Below are positions 24,498-33,079 of a stretch of 64,000 bases of DNA, piece after piece (position 1 is the stretch's first letter; each line of letters begins with the position of its first letter). The DNA lies in contig NZ_JACARE010000006.1 of the NCBI RefSeq assembly GCF_013386765.1, forward strand, positions 161,620 to 225,619, given 5' to 3'. Made by a program: the position numbers and the translations under genes. This DNA comes from Pseudomonas yamanorum. Its GTDB lineage: Bacteria; Pseudomonadota; Gammaproteobacteria; Pseudomonadales; Pseudomonadaceae. The notes under the pieces are model-generated. The model was not told the DNA's origin and ran no database searches. It worked only from the letters and a program-made list of their open reading frames with translations.

Positions 24498-24584
24498 ATG
24501 GGCAAAACGTTGGCTGCGCTGTCGTTTTTGATGACCCTGGTTTGGGTATCAGTGGTGATTGCGGTAATGACTTATTTTTCTTAG
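24498..24584 (+). CDS. 28-residue membrane peptide
   Basis: A short frame encodes MGKTLAALSFLMTLVWVSVV followed by eight residues, a single hydrophobic helix with a Lys near the start. A weak purine-rich site (ATAGGCAA) precedes the ATG. It mirrors the peptide at 24028 on the other strand. Real but unassigned small protein, or chance frame. Confidence 0.45.
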   Translation: MGKTLAALSFLMTLVWVSVVIAVMTYFS

Positions 24585-24823
24585 TGCGCCCGGGGGCAGG
24601 GGTCGTGCCTGCCGACGGGGCGTGCCTGGTCGTGACTCACGACCGCCGTCGAAATCTGTAGATCACTGATCTGGCGAGCTTTTTTGTTGGCCGGCGCATC
24701 GCTTGTTTGTTTGAAAAAGCCCGTTCTCGACCTTGCATCGAGGGGGCTGGATCTATATATTCCCTAGCCTGCTGCAACGCTCAAGGGCTTATAACGCTGC
24801 CTGGCTTGCTGCATAGCGCTACC

Positions 24824-24910
24824 GCCCGAATGGCGAAACTGGTAGACGCATGGGACTTAAAATCCCCCGCTCGTAAGGGCGTGCCGGTTCGATTCCGGCT
24901 TCGGGCACCA
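24824..24910 (+). tRNA. tRNA-Leu (anticodon TAA)
   Basis: The 87-base sequence starts GCCCGAAT and ends TTCGGGCACCA, so the acceptor stem pairs over seven bases and CCA is encoded. The anticodon arm is GGGACTTAAAATCCC with TAA. The long variable arm (CGCTCGTAAGGGCG) marks a class II tRNA-Leu, and GGTTCGATTCC is the T arm. In Pseudomonas this tRNA usually follows tRNA-Gly and tRNA-Cys, in line with the tRNA-Cys scar 5 kb upstream. Confidence 0.97.
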
Positions 24911-24920
24911 TCATATTCAA

Positions 24921-24953
24921 GGACCTGCATGATTTATCATGCAGGTCCTTTTT
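24921..24953 (+). terminator. tRNA-Leu terminator
   Basis: GGACCTGCATGA and TCATGCAGGTCC form a perfect 12-bp stem around four bases, followed by TTTTTG. It ends the tRNA-Leu transcript. Confidence 0.9.
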
Positions 24954-25139
24954 GTTTGCGCTCCGCAATTTCAACTCCTGCGCCGGCGGCTTTCCGCGCT
25001 GCGTCAAATCTCCCTCGTACCCGGCTGAAATCTGCTCAAGGGCAAATTTTTGCACCTTGCGCATCTCCCCCTCTCGAACCACCAGAATGTAGCCAAATGT
25101 ACACGAGGGTAAATGTTTCGAAATGTGAAAAAAATGTCC

Positions 25140-25161
25140 AACTCAATTTGGTAATTGAGTT
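25140..25161. promoter_or_regulatory. Perfect inverted repeat upstream of TonB receptor
   Basis: AACTCAAT and ATTGAGTT are 8-bp arms around TTGGTA, 64 bases before the receptor start. It could be a repressor or Fur-type operator, but it does not match the Fur consensus well. The rest of 24954-25224 shows no gene. Confidence 0.4.
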
Positions 25162-25224
25162 AGATTCCTATTAGCGTTCTCAAATACTGACGCGCTTGAC
25201 TCACTTGTCGTAGGAATTCCCGTT

Positions 25225-27327
25225 TTGAAACATCACCTTTCCGCCAGTCTGTTGCTTGCGGGCGCTTGCAGCGCTGCGTCCCTGGTTTATGCCGCCGAAG
25301 ACTTGACGTTGCCGACTACCCAGATCGAAGCGAGTAGTGAACCTATTGACGGTCCAACCGTGGGCTACAAGAGCAACCCGTCGTCCAGCACTACTCGTCT
25401 GGGGCTGACAGACAAGCAAACCCCGCAAGCCGTGACCACCATCACCCGGCAAGCCATGGACGACTTCAAGATCACTGGCATCAAGGACGCGCTGCGCTCC
25501 GCGCCCTCGGTGACCGTGGAGCAAACCGAAACCGATCGCACGGAATTCACCTCGCGGGGCTTCGATATCAACAACTTTGAATACGACGGCGTGGGCATGC
25601 CATTCGTGGGAACTGTGTTGGTCGGTGATCAGGACTTGGCCGAGTTCGAACAGATCGACGTCCTGCATGGTGCCAATGGCTTGATGAGTGGCGCTGGCAA
25701 CCCGTCGGCCACGGTCAATTTCGTACGCAAGCGCCCGACCGAGACCTTCCAGGCGCAAATCGATACCAGCGTCAGCTCCTGGGATGGTCGTCGTGTGGCC
25801 GTGGACGTTTCCGGCCCGTTGACGGATACCGGCAACGTACGTGGGCGCTTTATTTACTCCCACGACAAGGGCAACTCATGGATGGATCGATACAGCCATG
25901 AGCGCAACGTCGCTGCCGGTCTGTTGGCGTTCGATGTGTCAGATGCCGACACCGTGACCGTGGGCTTCTCCCAGCACGACAGCGATTCAAACGGTAGCAC
26001 TTGGGGCAACTTGCCGCTGGTGGATAACGACGGCAACGCCATTCACTATGGCAGCCGCAGCTCCAGCATCGGCCAGCCGTGGACCTATTGGAACCTGCGT
26101 ACCCAGCGCACATTCGCTGAGCTCAAGCATGATTTTGGCAACGGCTGGAACGCTACAGTCACCGCCACGGGCATCACCGAAAAGCAAGACACCAACATGA
26201 TGTATGTCGCCGGGGTCAGCGGTGATGACGCCTCAGTATTTGCCGCCAACACCACCAGCGAGGCTCATCAATTGCTGGGCGAGGCCAAGGTCTCCGGCCC
26301 GTTCAGCCTGTTTGGCCGAGAGCATGAATTGACCTTCGGCGCCGCCTATGGCCGCACCCATCAAAAAGCCCGCGAATACGATGCGGCTGCAGATGGCTAT
26401 TACGACGCGTCATTCTCGGATGTGCTGGCGGGTAATTTGGCGCATCCATCGTTCCTGTTTACCAGCGACGCCAATACTCAGAATTTTACGGACACCCAGA
26501 AGAGCGTGTACGCCGGTGCACGATTCAGTCTGGCCGATGATCTGCACTGGATCGCCGGCGCGCGGATGATCAGCCTGGACGCTTCCGGCGACAGCTATGG
26601 TTCCGACTACTACACCCGTGCCCATGGCAAGGTGACGCCTTACACCGGCCTGGTCTACGATCTGGACAAGCAGTGGAGCGTGTACGGCAGTTGGACGAAA
26701 ATCTATAGCGCACAGTACAACCTGGGCAGAGACGGTAAATTGCTGGCTCCGCTTGAAGGCAAAAGCATGGAAGCGGGTGTGAAGGGCAGCTTGCTGGATG
26801 AGCGCCTCAACGTCACTGCGGCGGCGTTCAAGACCGAACAGCATAATGTCGCGGAGTATGTCGGCCTGGTCGATGGCCGGTCCGTCTACGACCCCATGGA
26901 TTACAAGAGTCACGGCGTAGAGCTGCAAGCCTCCGGCGAGGCGCTACCTGGGCTGGACCTGCTCGCCGGCTATACCTACGTGCGCATCGACAACGACGAC
27001 GGCGACAAGGCACGTAAATATGTGCCGACCCACAGCGTGCGCGGCATGCTCACCTATCGCTTGCCGAGCTTGCCCCAAGCCAGGGTGGGTACACGGGTAA
27101 GCTGGCAGAGTGCAGTGGAAAACGACACCAACAGTGCTATCCACCAGAACGCCTACGCCTTGCTCGATTTCATGGCCAGCTATGACATCGACAGCAACTG
27201 GAGCACGTCGCTGAACCTGAACAACGTCACCGATCGCAAATACCTGCTTTCGCTTTACAACAGTGCCACGACCGCCAGCTACGGTGCCCCACGTAACCTG
27301 GTCGCTTCCGTTACCTGGAAATACTGA
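25225..27327 (+). CDS. TonB-dependent siderophore receptor
   Basis: The 700-residue outer-membrane receptor imports ferric siderophores using TonB energy. A signal peptide ends after residue 23 (LVYA). The plug domain (residues 45-170) contains TPQAVTTITRQAMDDF and the typical FEQIDVLHGANGLMSGAGNP. The beta-barrel ends in a C-terminal aromatic (VTWKY). There is no N-terminal STN signalling domain, so it does not act through a cell-surface sigma pathway. The TTG start has a TAGGAATT site. A PepSY protein follows, a common partner of ferric-siderophore receptors. Confidence 0.93.
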   Translation: MKHHLSASLLLAGACSAASLVYAAEDLTLPTTQIEASSEPIDGPTVGYKSNPSSSTTRLGLTDKQTPQAVTTITRQAMDDFKITGIKDALRSAPSVTVEQTETDRTEFTSRGFDINNFEYDGVGMPFVGTVLVGDQDLAEFEQIDVLHGANGLMSGAGNPSATVNFVRKRPTETFQAQIDTSVSSWDGRRVAVDVSGPLTDTGNVRGRFIYSHDKGNSWMDRYSHERNVAAGLLAFDVSDADTVTVGFSQHDSDSNGSTWGNLPLVDNDGNAIHYGSRSSSIGQPWTYWNLRTQRTFAELKHDFGNGWNATVTATGITEKQDTNMMYVAGVSGDDASVFAANTTSEAHQLLGEAKVSGPFSLFGREHELTFGAAYGRTHQKAREYDAAADGYYDASFSDVLAGNLAHPSFLFTSDANTQNFTDTQKSVYAGARFSLADDLHWIAGARMISLDASGDSYGSDYYTRAHGKVTPYTGLVYDLDKQWSVYGSWTKIYSAQYNLGRDGKLLAPLEGKSMEAGVKGSLLDERLNVTAAAFKTEQHNVAEYVGLVDGRSVYDPMDYKSHGVELQASGEALPGLDLLAGYTYVRIDNDDGDKARKYVPTHSVRGMLTYRLPSLPQARVGTRVSWQSAVENDTNSAIHQNAYALLDFMASYDIDSNWSTSLNLNNVTDRKYLLSLYNSATTASYGAPRNLVASVTWKY

Positions 27328-27421
27328 TACCGCCCGAGGGCTCGGTGTGTTTACCCCTCACACCGTCACCGGGCCCCCGTAGCGCACTGCAAGCTTGGTT
27401 CTTTAAGGAAAATTTCTGCGC

Positions 27422-28573
27422 ATGACTGCACGAACCCTGCGTATCTGGTTTCTGGTCCACAAATGGACCAGCCTGATCGCTACCGTTTTCCTGTTGCTGC
27501 TGTGCCTGACGGGGCTGCCACTGATCTTTCATGAGGAGATTGAGCACTACGTCGAACCGCCTCCGCCCCTGCGTGTGCTGACCGCCGATACGCCACGAAT
27601 CAACTACGACACAGTCATTGCCAGGGCACTGGCGGCACAACCGGGCGAGGTCGCGCGTTTTGTCGGCTTCGATCCGGAAAGTCCGCTCGGCACGGTGTAC
27701 ACGGCAACCAGCATTATGCCGCCACCGATCGAGGGTCATTCGCAATCGTTCGATACGCGCACCGGGGAGTTATTTCCTTCGGCGCCGCCGGACGATGGGT
27801 TCATGAACCTGATGTTGCGGCTGCATACCGATTTGTTCATGGGGTTGCCGGGTTATCTGTTCCTCGGCTTCATGGGTTTACTAATGGTCGCGGCGCTGGT
27901 GTCCGGCGTGGTGGTGTACACACCGTTCATGCGCAAGCTGGACTTCGCCACCGTGCGCAGCGGGCGCAGTTCGCGCTTGAAATGGCTGGACCTGCACAAC
28001 GTGCTCGGCATTGCCACGCTGGCCTGGGTGTTGGTGGTGGGCGCGACAGGCGTGATCAATACGCTGGCACTGCCCATTTTTGACTTCTGGCAGAGTGACC
28101 AGTTGGCGCAGATGACCGCGCCCTACAAGGATGCGCCGCCGCTGGAACGCCTGGGGTCGTTGCAAAAGGCGCTGGATACCGCGCGCAAGGCGGCGCCAGA
28201 CATGGAACCCAGCTTTATCGCCTTTCCCGGTACTCAGTTCAGCAGCCAGCACCATTACGCAGTGTTCATGCGCGGCACCACACCGCTCACCGCGCGATTG
28301 CTCAAGCCGGCCCTGGTGGATGCGAGTACCGGCGAGCTGACCGACATGCGTGAGATGCCGCTCTACGTAAAAACCTTGCTGGTTTCGCAGCCGCTGCATT
28401 TTGGTGATTACGGCGGCTTGCCGCTGAAGATCATCTGGACACTGCTCGATCTCATCAGCATCGTAATCCTTGGCAGCGGGCTCTACCTCTGGCTGAGCCG
28501 TCGCAAGGTACCGTTGCAAAAGCGTTTGGATGAGTTGAATGCCAGTGGGCTGCAAATGGAGGGCCGATCATGA
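27422..28573 (+). CDS. PepSY-associated transmembrane protein (siderophore reductase-like)
   Basis: This 383-residue inner-membrane protein has four main helices: residues 14-36, about 143-165, 195-215 and 340-362. A PepSY domain lies in the periplasmic loop (RINYDTVIARALAAQPGEV region). Such proteins, found next to TonB receptors, are thought to reduce ferric siderophores in the periplasm. It starts 95 bases after the receptor and overlaps the next small gene by 4 bases. Substrate unknown. Confidence 0.88.
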   Translation: MTARTLRIWFLVHKWTSLIATVFLLLLCLTGLPLIFHEEIEHYVEPPPPLRVLTADTPRINYDTVIARALAAQPGEVARFVGFDPESPLGTVYTATSIMPPPIEGHSQSFDTRTGELFPSAPPDDGFMNLMLRLHTDLFMGLPGYLFLGFMGLLMVAALVSGVVVYTPFMRKLDFATVRSGRSSRLKWLDLHNVLGIATLAWVLVVGATGVINTLALPIFDFWQSDQLAQMTAPYKDAPPLERLGSLQKALDTARKAAPDMEPSFIAFPGTQFSSQHHYAVFMRGTTPLTARLLKPALVDASTGELTDMREMPLYVKTLLVSQPLHFGDYGGLPLKIIWTLLDLISIVILGSGLYLWLSRRKVPLQKRLDELNASGLQMEGRS

Positions 28574-28746
28574 GGCGCGGACTATGGATGATCTTTCGCT
28601 GGCCGCTGTTGCTGTTTTTTTTGAGCCTGTTCGGATTGCTCTCGGCACTGATCGGTGATGGCGTCTATGACCTGCTGTCATGGCTAAGCCTGGGGGTGCC
28701 GTTGGGGCTGGTCGGGGTGGTTTGGCTACGTTTGCATCGGCGCTAA
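28570..28746 (+). CDS. Small membrane protein coupled to PepSY gene
   Basis: This 58-residue protein starts at an ATG overlapping the PepSY stop (ATGA). It has two hydrophobic segments (WPLLLFFLSLFGLLSALI, residues 11-28, and LGVPLGLVGVVWLRL, residues 41-55). It is likely the third gene of the receptor-PepSY operon; small partner proteins of this kind are frequent in such loci. Function not known. Confidence 0.75.
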   Translation: MRRGLWMIFRWPLLLFFLSLFGLLSALIGDGVYDLLSWLSLGVPLGLVGVVWLRLHRR

Positions 28747-28798
28747 AGCCGCCAATACCGTCTACATTTCAAGGGCAACCCCTTTGGAGAAGACAGTG

Positions 28799-29260
28799 AT
28801 GTTTAAATCTCGCTCGCTTGTAGCGGCTGTTACCTGCCTTGCTTTGGCAATGAGCTCAATCACAGCCTTGGCCGACCCCGGTAACGGGAAGGGGCAGGGC
28901 AATGGAAAAGACAACTCCCAAGGCGACCAGGGCCACGGCAACAAGGGCAACAAGGGCAAAGGTTCCAGCGCAGATGATTGGCAGCGCGGGCCCAGCATTG
29001 ACCGGGGCGGCGTATTGGGCGTGGTTGGCGGCTACCGTGACTATTGGCGTCCAGGCCCCTCACTGCCACCCGGAATACAAAAGAATCTGGCCAGGGGGAA
29101 ACCGCTTCCTCCAGGCATCGCCAAGAAGCTGGATGGCCGGTTGCTGGGCAGGCTGCCCCATTACGACGGTTATGAATGGCAACAGGCAGGCACTGATCTG
29201 ATACTGGTCGCAATCGCTTCCGGCATTATTTATGAGGTTCTCAATGGCGCCTTTGATTAA
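28799..29260 (+). CDS. CigR/RcnB-like secreted protein
   Basis: The 153-residue protein has a signal peptide (cleavage after LA, residue 25), then a low-complexity G/N/K stretch (DPGNGKGQGNGKDNSQGD and repeats, residues 26-58). The conserved C-terminal block (SLPPGIQKNLARGKPLPPGI, then a final hydrophobic segment ILVAIASGIIYEVL) is typical of CigR/RcnB-type proteins. CigR in Salmonella is an anti-virulence regulator; here its role is unknown. ATG 28799 has a GGAGAAG site. Confidence 0.82.
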   Translation: MFKSRSLVAAVTCLALAMSSITALADPGNGKGQGNGKDNSQGDQGHGNKGNKGKGSSADDWQRGPSIDRGGVLGVVGGYRDYWRPGPSLPPGIQKNLARGKPLPPGIAKKLDGRLLGRLPHYDGYEWQQAGTDLILVAIASGIIYEVLNGAFD

Positions 29261-29294
29261 GGCGCCCAGGGGATCAGTGTTTTCGCCGCCCGGA

Positions 29295-29326
29295 TCACAC
29301 TCAACGCGCTCAAGCGTTGAGTGTGA
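29295..29326. terminator. Convergent-gene hairpin (13-bp stem)
   Basis: TCACACTCAACGC and GCGTTGAGTGTGA form a perfect 13-bp stem around six bases, between two converging genes. It lacks a long T-run but could act as a bidirectional terminator or mRNA-end stabiliser. Confidence 0.6.
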
Positions 29327-29355
29327 AACTCCCGTGTGGCACCACCATCGCCATC

Positions 29356-30366
29356 TTACGCAATCTTGATCACCACCTTGCCAAACGCGCCCCTGGCCAG
29401 GTGTTCGTACGCCTGGCGCGCTTGGTCGAAGGGGTACACACGGTCGATCACCGGGCGAATCCTGTGCTCATTCAAGAATGCGTTCATGCGGTCAAACGAC
29501 GAGCGCGGCGCTACGGCAATGCCGCGAATCGTGGTTTGGCGGAAGATCATCGGCATCAGGTTCAGCGCAGAGGTCTGGCCGGTCAGGAAGCCGATCTGGG
29601 CGATACGCCCTCCGGCTTTTGTCGCGGCGATGGATTGGTTGATGCCGTCGCCGCCTGCCACATCCAGCAGCAGGTCCACGCCCTTGCCGTCGGTGAGTTT
29701 CAATACTTCTTCTGCCCAAGCGGGATGCTTGCGGTAATTCACACCGGCAACCGCTCCCAGTTTTTTCATCGCATCCAGGTTCTCATCGCGACTGGAGGTG
29801 ACAATGACCTTGGCGCCAAGGGCCGTTGCGATTTGCGCAGCGAAAACAGACACCCCGCCAGTGCCCTGGACCAGAACCGTCTGGCCGGGCTCGACCTGGC
29901 CGAAATCAACCAGCGCGTACCAGGCTGTCAACGCGGCAATCGGAAGGGTCGCGGCCTCTTCATCGGACATGTTGTCGGGGGCACGTACTGCGCTGTCTTC
30001 GTGGATGATCATGTATTGCGCCAGGCCGCCCGGTAATGGCGAGCCGAAGCAGTAGTCGGGTTCATCCGGGCCAGGCATGCCGTCCAGCCAGCGGGAGTAG
30101 AGGTGCGAGTTGACCCGGTCGCCGATGGCGAAGCGGCTGACGCCGTCACCCACCGCAACCACAGTACCGGCTGCATCGCTGACGGGAATCAGCGGCTTGG
30201 GCACCTTGTGGGGCTCGTAGATGCCGTCAACGATGGCCTTGTCCCGGAAGTTGAGGGATACGGCCCCCACCTTTACCAGCAGCTCTCCGGCCTTGGGTAC
30301 GGGAGTCTCGGTATCGCCTTGCACCAGGTTGTCCAAACCGAAATCTTTCAGAAGCCACGCTTTCAT
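29356..30366 (-). CDS. Zinc-independent NAD(P)H quinone oxidoreductase / MDR alcohol dehydrogenase
   Basis: The 336-residue MDR protein has an N-terminal GroES-like half (KVGAVSLNFRDKAIVDGIYE, residues 30-49) and a Rossmann half with QGTGGVSVFAAQIATALGAK near residue 170. The catalytic-zinc cysteines of alcohol dehydrogenases are missing, which points to the quinone-oxidoreductase branch. ATG 30366 has a GGAGACAG site. It is divergent from a LysR gene with an operator-like repeat between them, so the LysR product probably controls it. Confidence 0.88.
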   Translation of the reverse strand: MKAWLLKDFGLDNLVQGDTETPVPKAGELLVKVGAVSLNFRDKAIVDGIYEPHKVPKPLIPVSDAAGTVVAVGDGVSRFAIGDRVNSHLYSRWLDGMPGPDEPDYCFGSPLPGGLAQYMIIHEDSAVRAPDNMSDEEAATLPIAALTAWYALVDFGQVEPGQTVLVQGTGGVSVFAAQIATALGAKVIVTSSRDENLDAMKKLGAVAGVNYRKHPAWAEEVLKLTDGKGVDLLLDVAGGDGINQSIAATKAGGRIAQIGFLTGQTSALNLMPMIFRQTTIRGIAVAPRSSFDRMNAFLNEHRIRPVIDRVYPFDQARQAYEHLARGAFGKVVIKIA

Positions 30367-30473
30367 TTTCTGTCTCCAGCAACGGTGAAGGGGTAGGGGA
30401 GGCAAGCGCCTCCTGTGTGCCTGGGCCATTATTTAGTTTTCACCACGCAGCATAAATGGGCAGAACCCAACAG

Positions 30474-30499
30474 GATTGTTATCCTGAGTGGTAACAATC
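30474..30499. promoter_or_regulatory. Operator-like inverted repeat between quinone oxidoreductase and LysR
   Basis: GATTGTTA and TAACAATC are perfect 8-bp arms separated by 10 bases, centred in the divergent promoter. The spacing and T-N-A ends fit a LysR binding box. Confidence 0.6.
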
Positions 30500-30531
30500 A
30501 TCCCTTCGCAGGCTTCCCGAGGAACAGACGC

Positions 30532-31449
30532 ATGGCGCTTCTACAGTCGATGCAGGTATTCGCCAAACTGGCGGAGTTGGGGAGCTTCACCAAAGTCGCG
30601 GAAGCGATGCAGACAGGCCGCCCGTATGTCACTCGCACGATTCAGGAACTAGAGGCTTCGCTGGGTGTGAGGCTGTTCCAGCGCACCACGCGCAAAGTCA
30701 GACTGACGGCTGAGGGCGAGCGATTTTACGAGCGCGTCAAAGAGATTTTGGCCACCATCGCGCAAACCACCTCCATGTTCGACCGCAGTGGTTCGACGTT
30801 GCGGGGACGGTTGCGGATCGATATTCCCACGGCCTTTTCCCAGCACGGGTTCATGGAAAGCCTCAGGCGATTTACCCAGGCATATCCCGAGATCGAGCTG
30901 GCACTCGGCGTGACCGACCGTACCGTAGACCTCGTGGCCGAAGGCATCGATTGTGTATTGCGAATCGGTGATCTCCCGGACTCCAGCCTGGTGGCCAGGG
31001 ACATTGGCAGCGCGACCATGGTGACCTGTGCATCGGCAGGTTATCTCCAGGCCTGCGGGGTACCGCAAACCCTGCAAGCGCTTGCAGGCCACCGATGTGT
31101 TGGCTTCCTGTCCGGCCAAAACAACCGGCCGCTGCCCTGGCACTTCTCGGTGGAGGACGAAAATCGTCCCCACACGCCACGTGGCGGTATCACCGTGAAC
31201 GAGTCCAATGCCTACGTTCAATGCGGTGTTGCAGGCTTCGGCATCATCCAGGCGCCGGGCATTACCGTCGGTGCATTTCTCGACAGCGGAGAACTGGTTG
31301 AAGTCCTCGGCGCATTTCGTCCAAAGCCGCGCCGGGTTTCTGTGCTGTATCCAAGCAGAACCCATCTTGCACCCCAGGTAGATGCATTCGTGGATTGGCT
31401 GAAAAAGCATTTTCCGGTTCTGCACCCCGACTGGTTCAAGGCTCATTAA
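30532..31449 (+). CDS. LysR-family transcriptional regulator
   Basis: The 305-residue protein has the winged HTH at residues 1-60 (MQVFAKLAELGSFTKVAEA; ELEASLGVRLFQRTTRKVRL) and a substrate-binding domain (residues 90-295). It belongs to the CrgA/LysR-type group by its LFQRTTRKV turn. Divergent from the MDR oxidoreductase gene, it probably activates or represses that gene and itself. ATG 30532 has a GAGGAA site. The inducer is unknown. Confidence 0.92.
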   Translation: MALLQSMQVFAKLAELGSFTKVAEAMQTGRPYVTRTIQELEASLGVRLFQRTTRKVRLTAEGERFYERVKEILATIAQTTSMFDRSGSTLRGRLRIDIPTAFSQHGFMESLRRFTQAYPEIELALGVTDRTVDLVAEGIDCVLRIGDLPDSSLVARDIGSATMVTCASAGYLQACGVPQTLQALAGHRCVGFLSGQNNRPLPWHFSVEDENRPHTPRGGITVNESNAYVQCGVAGFGIIQAPGITVGAFLDSGELVEVLGAFRPKPRRVSVLYPSRTHLAPQVDAFVDWLKKHFPVLHPDWFKAH

Positions 31450-31554
31450 CCCTCGATGAGGCGCGATTGCGCGGGTTGTTCGCCAGGGGCAGCGGCACGT
31501 ATGATCGCACCCAGCACCTTATTCGGGCGCTGAGACTCACCCCCTTTGAAGGAC

Positions 31555-31722
31555 ATGAGCATGGAAAAGCACTTCGGTAATTCAGGCTTGTTCAAGGCTG
31601 CTTCGTATCACTGCAACGCACTCCTGGGCCGCAGCATCGCGCGCTGGGAGCTGAAAAATATTGCGCTGAATACGAAGGAGTTTTTGATATGTCCAAAGAA
31701 TTACTCGGAGTTTCTGCTCTAG
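31555..31722 (+). CDS. Possible 55-residue protein
   Basis: A short frame preceded by GAAGGA encodes MSMEKHFGNSGLFKAASYHC and further residues to a TAG. It overlaps the start of the next gene by 34 bases. The ribosome site is good but the composition is not distinctive. It may be a real small gene or a leader for the membrane protein behind it. Confidence 0.35.
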   Translation: MSMEKHFGNSGLFKAASYHCNALLGRSIARWELKNIALNTKEFLICPKNYSEFLL

Positions 31723-32045
31723 GGTTGATGGTGGTCGGTGAGTTTTGTGCAATCTACAGTGAGGTGGTCGCCGCCAGGCTTGCCCAGACAGGGCATGGTT
31801 CATGGGAGGCGTTCGTACTGCCCGTTGTGCTGATGTGTTTTGCAGGGCTTTGCCTGCTGGGAGCGTATTGGCTGGGGTATATGGCTGTCGGTGATATCTG
31901 GGTTGTCACCGTGGTCTCGGTTACCTCTTTGCTGCTGCTTGAGCCGGTGGTGGTCTGGTCTCTGTTTCATGAAGCACCAGGACGTGGCGCACTGATTGGG
32001 TTCGTCCTGGGCGCCCTGGGCATGCTGTCCACTGTATTGCTTTAA
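31689..32045 (+). CDS. Four-helix membrane protein (SMR-sized)
   Basis: This 118-residue protein has four hydrophobic segments (residues 5-26, 42-65, 71-90 and 98-117). Its size and last two helices (LLLEPVVVWSLFHEAPGRGA followed by a glycine-rich helix) resemble small multidrug-resistance/EamA units, but the conserved membrane Glu14 of EmrE is not clearly placed (there is E18 in VVGEF). I would call it a probable small transporter of unknown substrate. Confidence 0.6.
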   Translation: MSKELLGVSALGLMVVGEFCAIYSEVVAARLAQTGHGSWEAFVLPVVLMCFAGLCLLGAYWLGYMAVGDIWVVTVVSVTSLLLLEPVVVWSLFHEAPGRGALIGFVLGALGMLSTVLL

Positions 32046-32055
32046 CTCAGCGCTC

Positions 32056-32081
32056 TGGCCCGGCAATCATGTGCCGGGCCA
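32056..32081. terminator. Strong hairpin after SMR-like gene
   Basis: TGGCCCGGCA and TGCCGGGCCA form a perfect 10-bp stem around six bases, 11 bases beyond the stop. No T-run follows, so it may be a rho-assisted end or a stabilising hairpin. Confidence 0.45.
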
Positions 32082-32389
32082 GCGCCGCCCCATTTTCGGC
32101 AGCAAGAATCGGGGTGCGAGCCTGTTACGGATACCGTTATTTTTGCCTGAATAATGGGGAGTAATGTTCCTGGGGGAAAGCCTTTCGATTGCACATGTGT
32201 ACGGTGGCGGACTGATTTGTTTAGCCGTGTGGTTTGTTCTCAGCCAGGGCAAGCCAAAGCAGGAACTCTCAAGGTAGAACTCAGGTTGGAAGGTCAGTCA
32301 CGACGTTCTCCTTGGGCGCGTGGTAAAAGTGTCACTCGGGCAAACACACGCCCACCGAACAGCACATTTATCCACGGAGCAGCGAGCCC
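32082..32389. other. Intergenic stretch before arr
   Basis: About 300 bases. No gene, repeat or RNA element that I can support; the arr promoter presumably lies here. Confidence 0.4.
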
Positions 32390-32806
32390 ATGTCAAAGAC
32401 CGCTGGCATGTTTACCCGTCAGTTCTTTCACGGTACCCGGGCCGATCTGGAGCCGGGTGATCTGATCCGCGTCGGCTACCCGTCCAACTTCACAGAAGGT
32501 AGACCACTGTCGTGGGTTTACTTCGCGGGCACGCTGGATGCGGCCATCTGGGGCGCTGAACTGGCGCTTGGCAGTGGGCGGGAACGGATCTATGTGGTGG
32601 AGCCAACGGGGTCAATCATCGATGACCCCAACGTGACGGATAAGAAATTCCCCGGCAACCCCACGCTTTCCTATCGTTCAACCGACCCGTTGCGGGTCGT
32701 GGCCGAAGTGACGAAGTGGCAAGGGCATCCGCCTGAGCGGTTGCAGCAGATGAGGGACAACCTCGCCCGTTTGAAGGCCGAGGGGCGCGATGTCATCATC
32801 GATTGA
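32390..32806 (+). CDS. arr: NAD+-rifampin ADP-ribosyltransferase
   Basis: The 138-residue protein matches Arr enzymes, which transfer ADP-ribose from NAD+ to rifamycins and inactivate them. Hallmarks are FFHGTRADLEPGDLI (residues 12-26, with the NAD-binding His), YFAGTLDAAIWGAELA (residues 44-59), IYVVEPTG and the conserved KFPGNPTLSYRSTDPLRVV stretch. The size equals chromosomal Arr proteins. In soil pseudomonads it is likely intrinsic, with no mobile element adjacent. Confidence 0.93.
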   Translation: MSKTAGMFTRQFFHGTRADLEPGDLIRVGYPSNFTEGRPLSWVYFAGTLDAAIWGAELALGSGRERIYVVEPTGSIIDDPNVTDKKFPGNPTLSYRSTDPLRVVAEVTKWQGHPPERLQQMRDNLARLKAEGRDVIID

Positions 32807-32878
32807 TATGATCAGGAACCAACGGGCGTCGCCAGATAGCCAAGTGGTTTTTTCCAACCTTTCCAGCAGGTGCCCCGT

Positions 32879-33079
32879 ATGCAAAGTTCTCCTCCTGACG
32901 GCTTGCCTGTCTATCGGATTCTGACCGGCAAGGACGATGCCTCCTTCTGTCACCGAGTCTCAGAAGCCCTCGCACTGGGCTACCAGCTTTATGGCTCGCC
33001 AGCGGCCACTTTCAACGGTGAGTATGTCGTGGTGGCGCAGGCTATCATTTGGAACCCGGCAATCAGCCCGGCTCAATAA
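32879..33079 (+). CDS. DUF1737 small protein
   Basis: This 66-residue protein fits the DUF1737 pattern: LPVYRILTGKDDASFCHRVS followed by LGYQLYGSPAATFNGEYVVV and AQAIIW. The family is small, soluble and uncharacterised. The ATG at 32879 was preferred over an in-frame GTG nine bases upstream. Its end overlaps the end of the opposing membrane-protein gene by 17 bases. Confidence 0.8.
   Translation: MQSSPPDGLPVYRILTGKDDASFCHRVSEALALGYQLYGSPAATFNGEYVVVAQAIIWNPAISPAQ

Noticed and set aside
24707..25174. 155-codon forward frame across tRNA-Leu
   Set aside because: It runs through the tRNA and its terminator; the translation has no family pattern.
25100..25224. Fur box upstream of the siderophore receptor
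   Set aside because: The best candidate near ATTGAGTTAGATTCCTATTA matches the 19-bp consensus too poorly to call; only the inverted repeat was reported.
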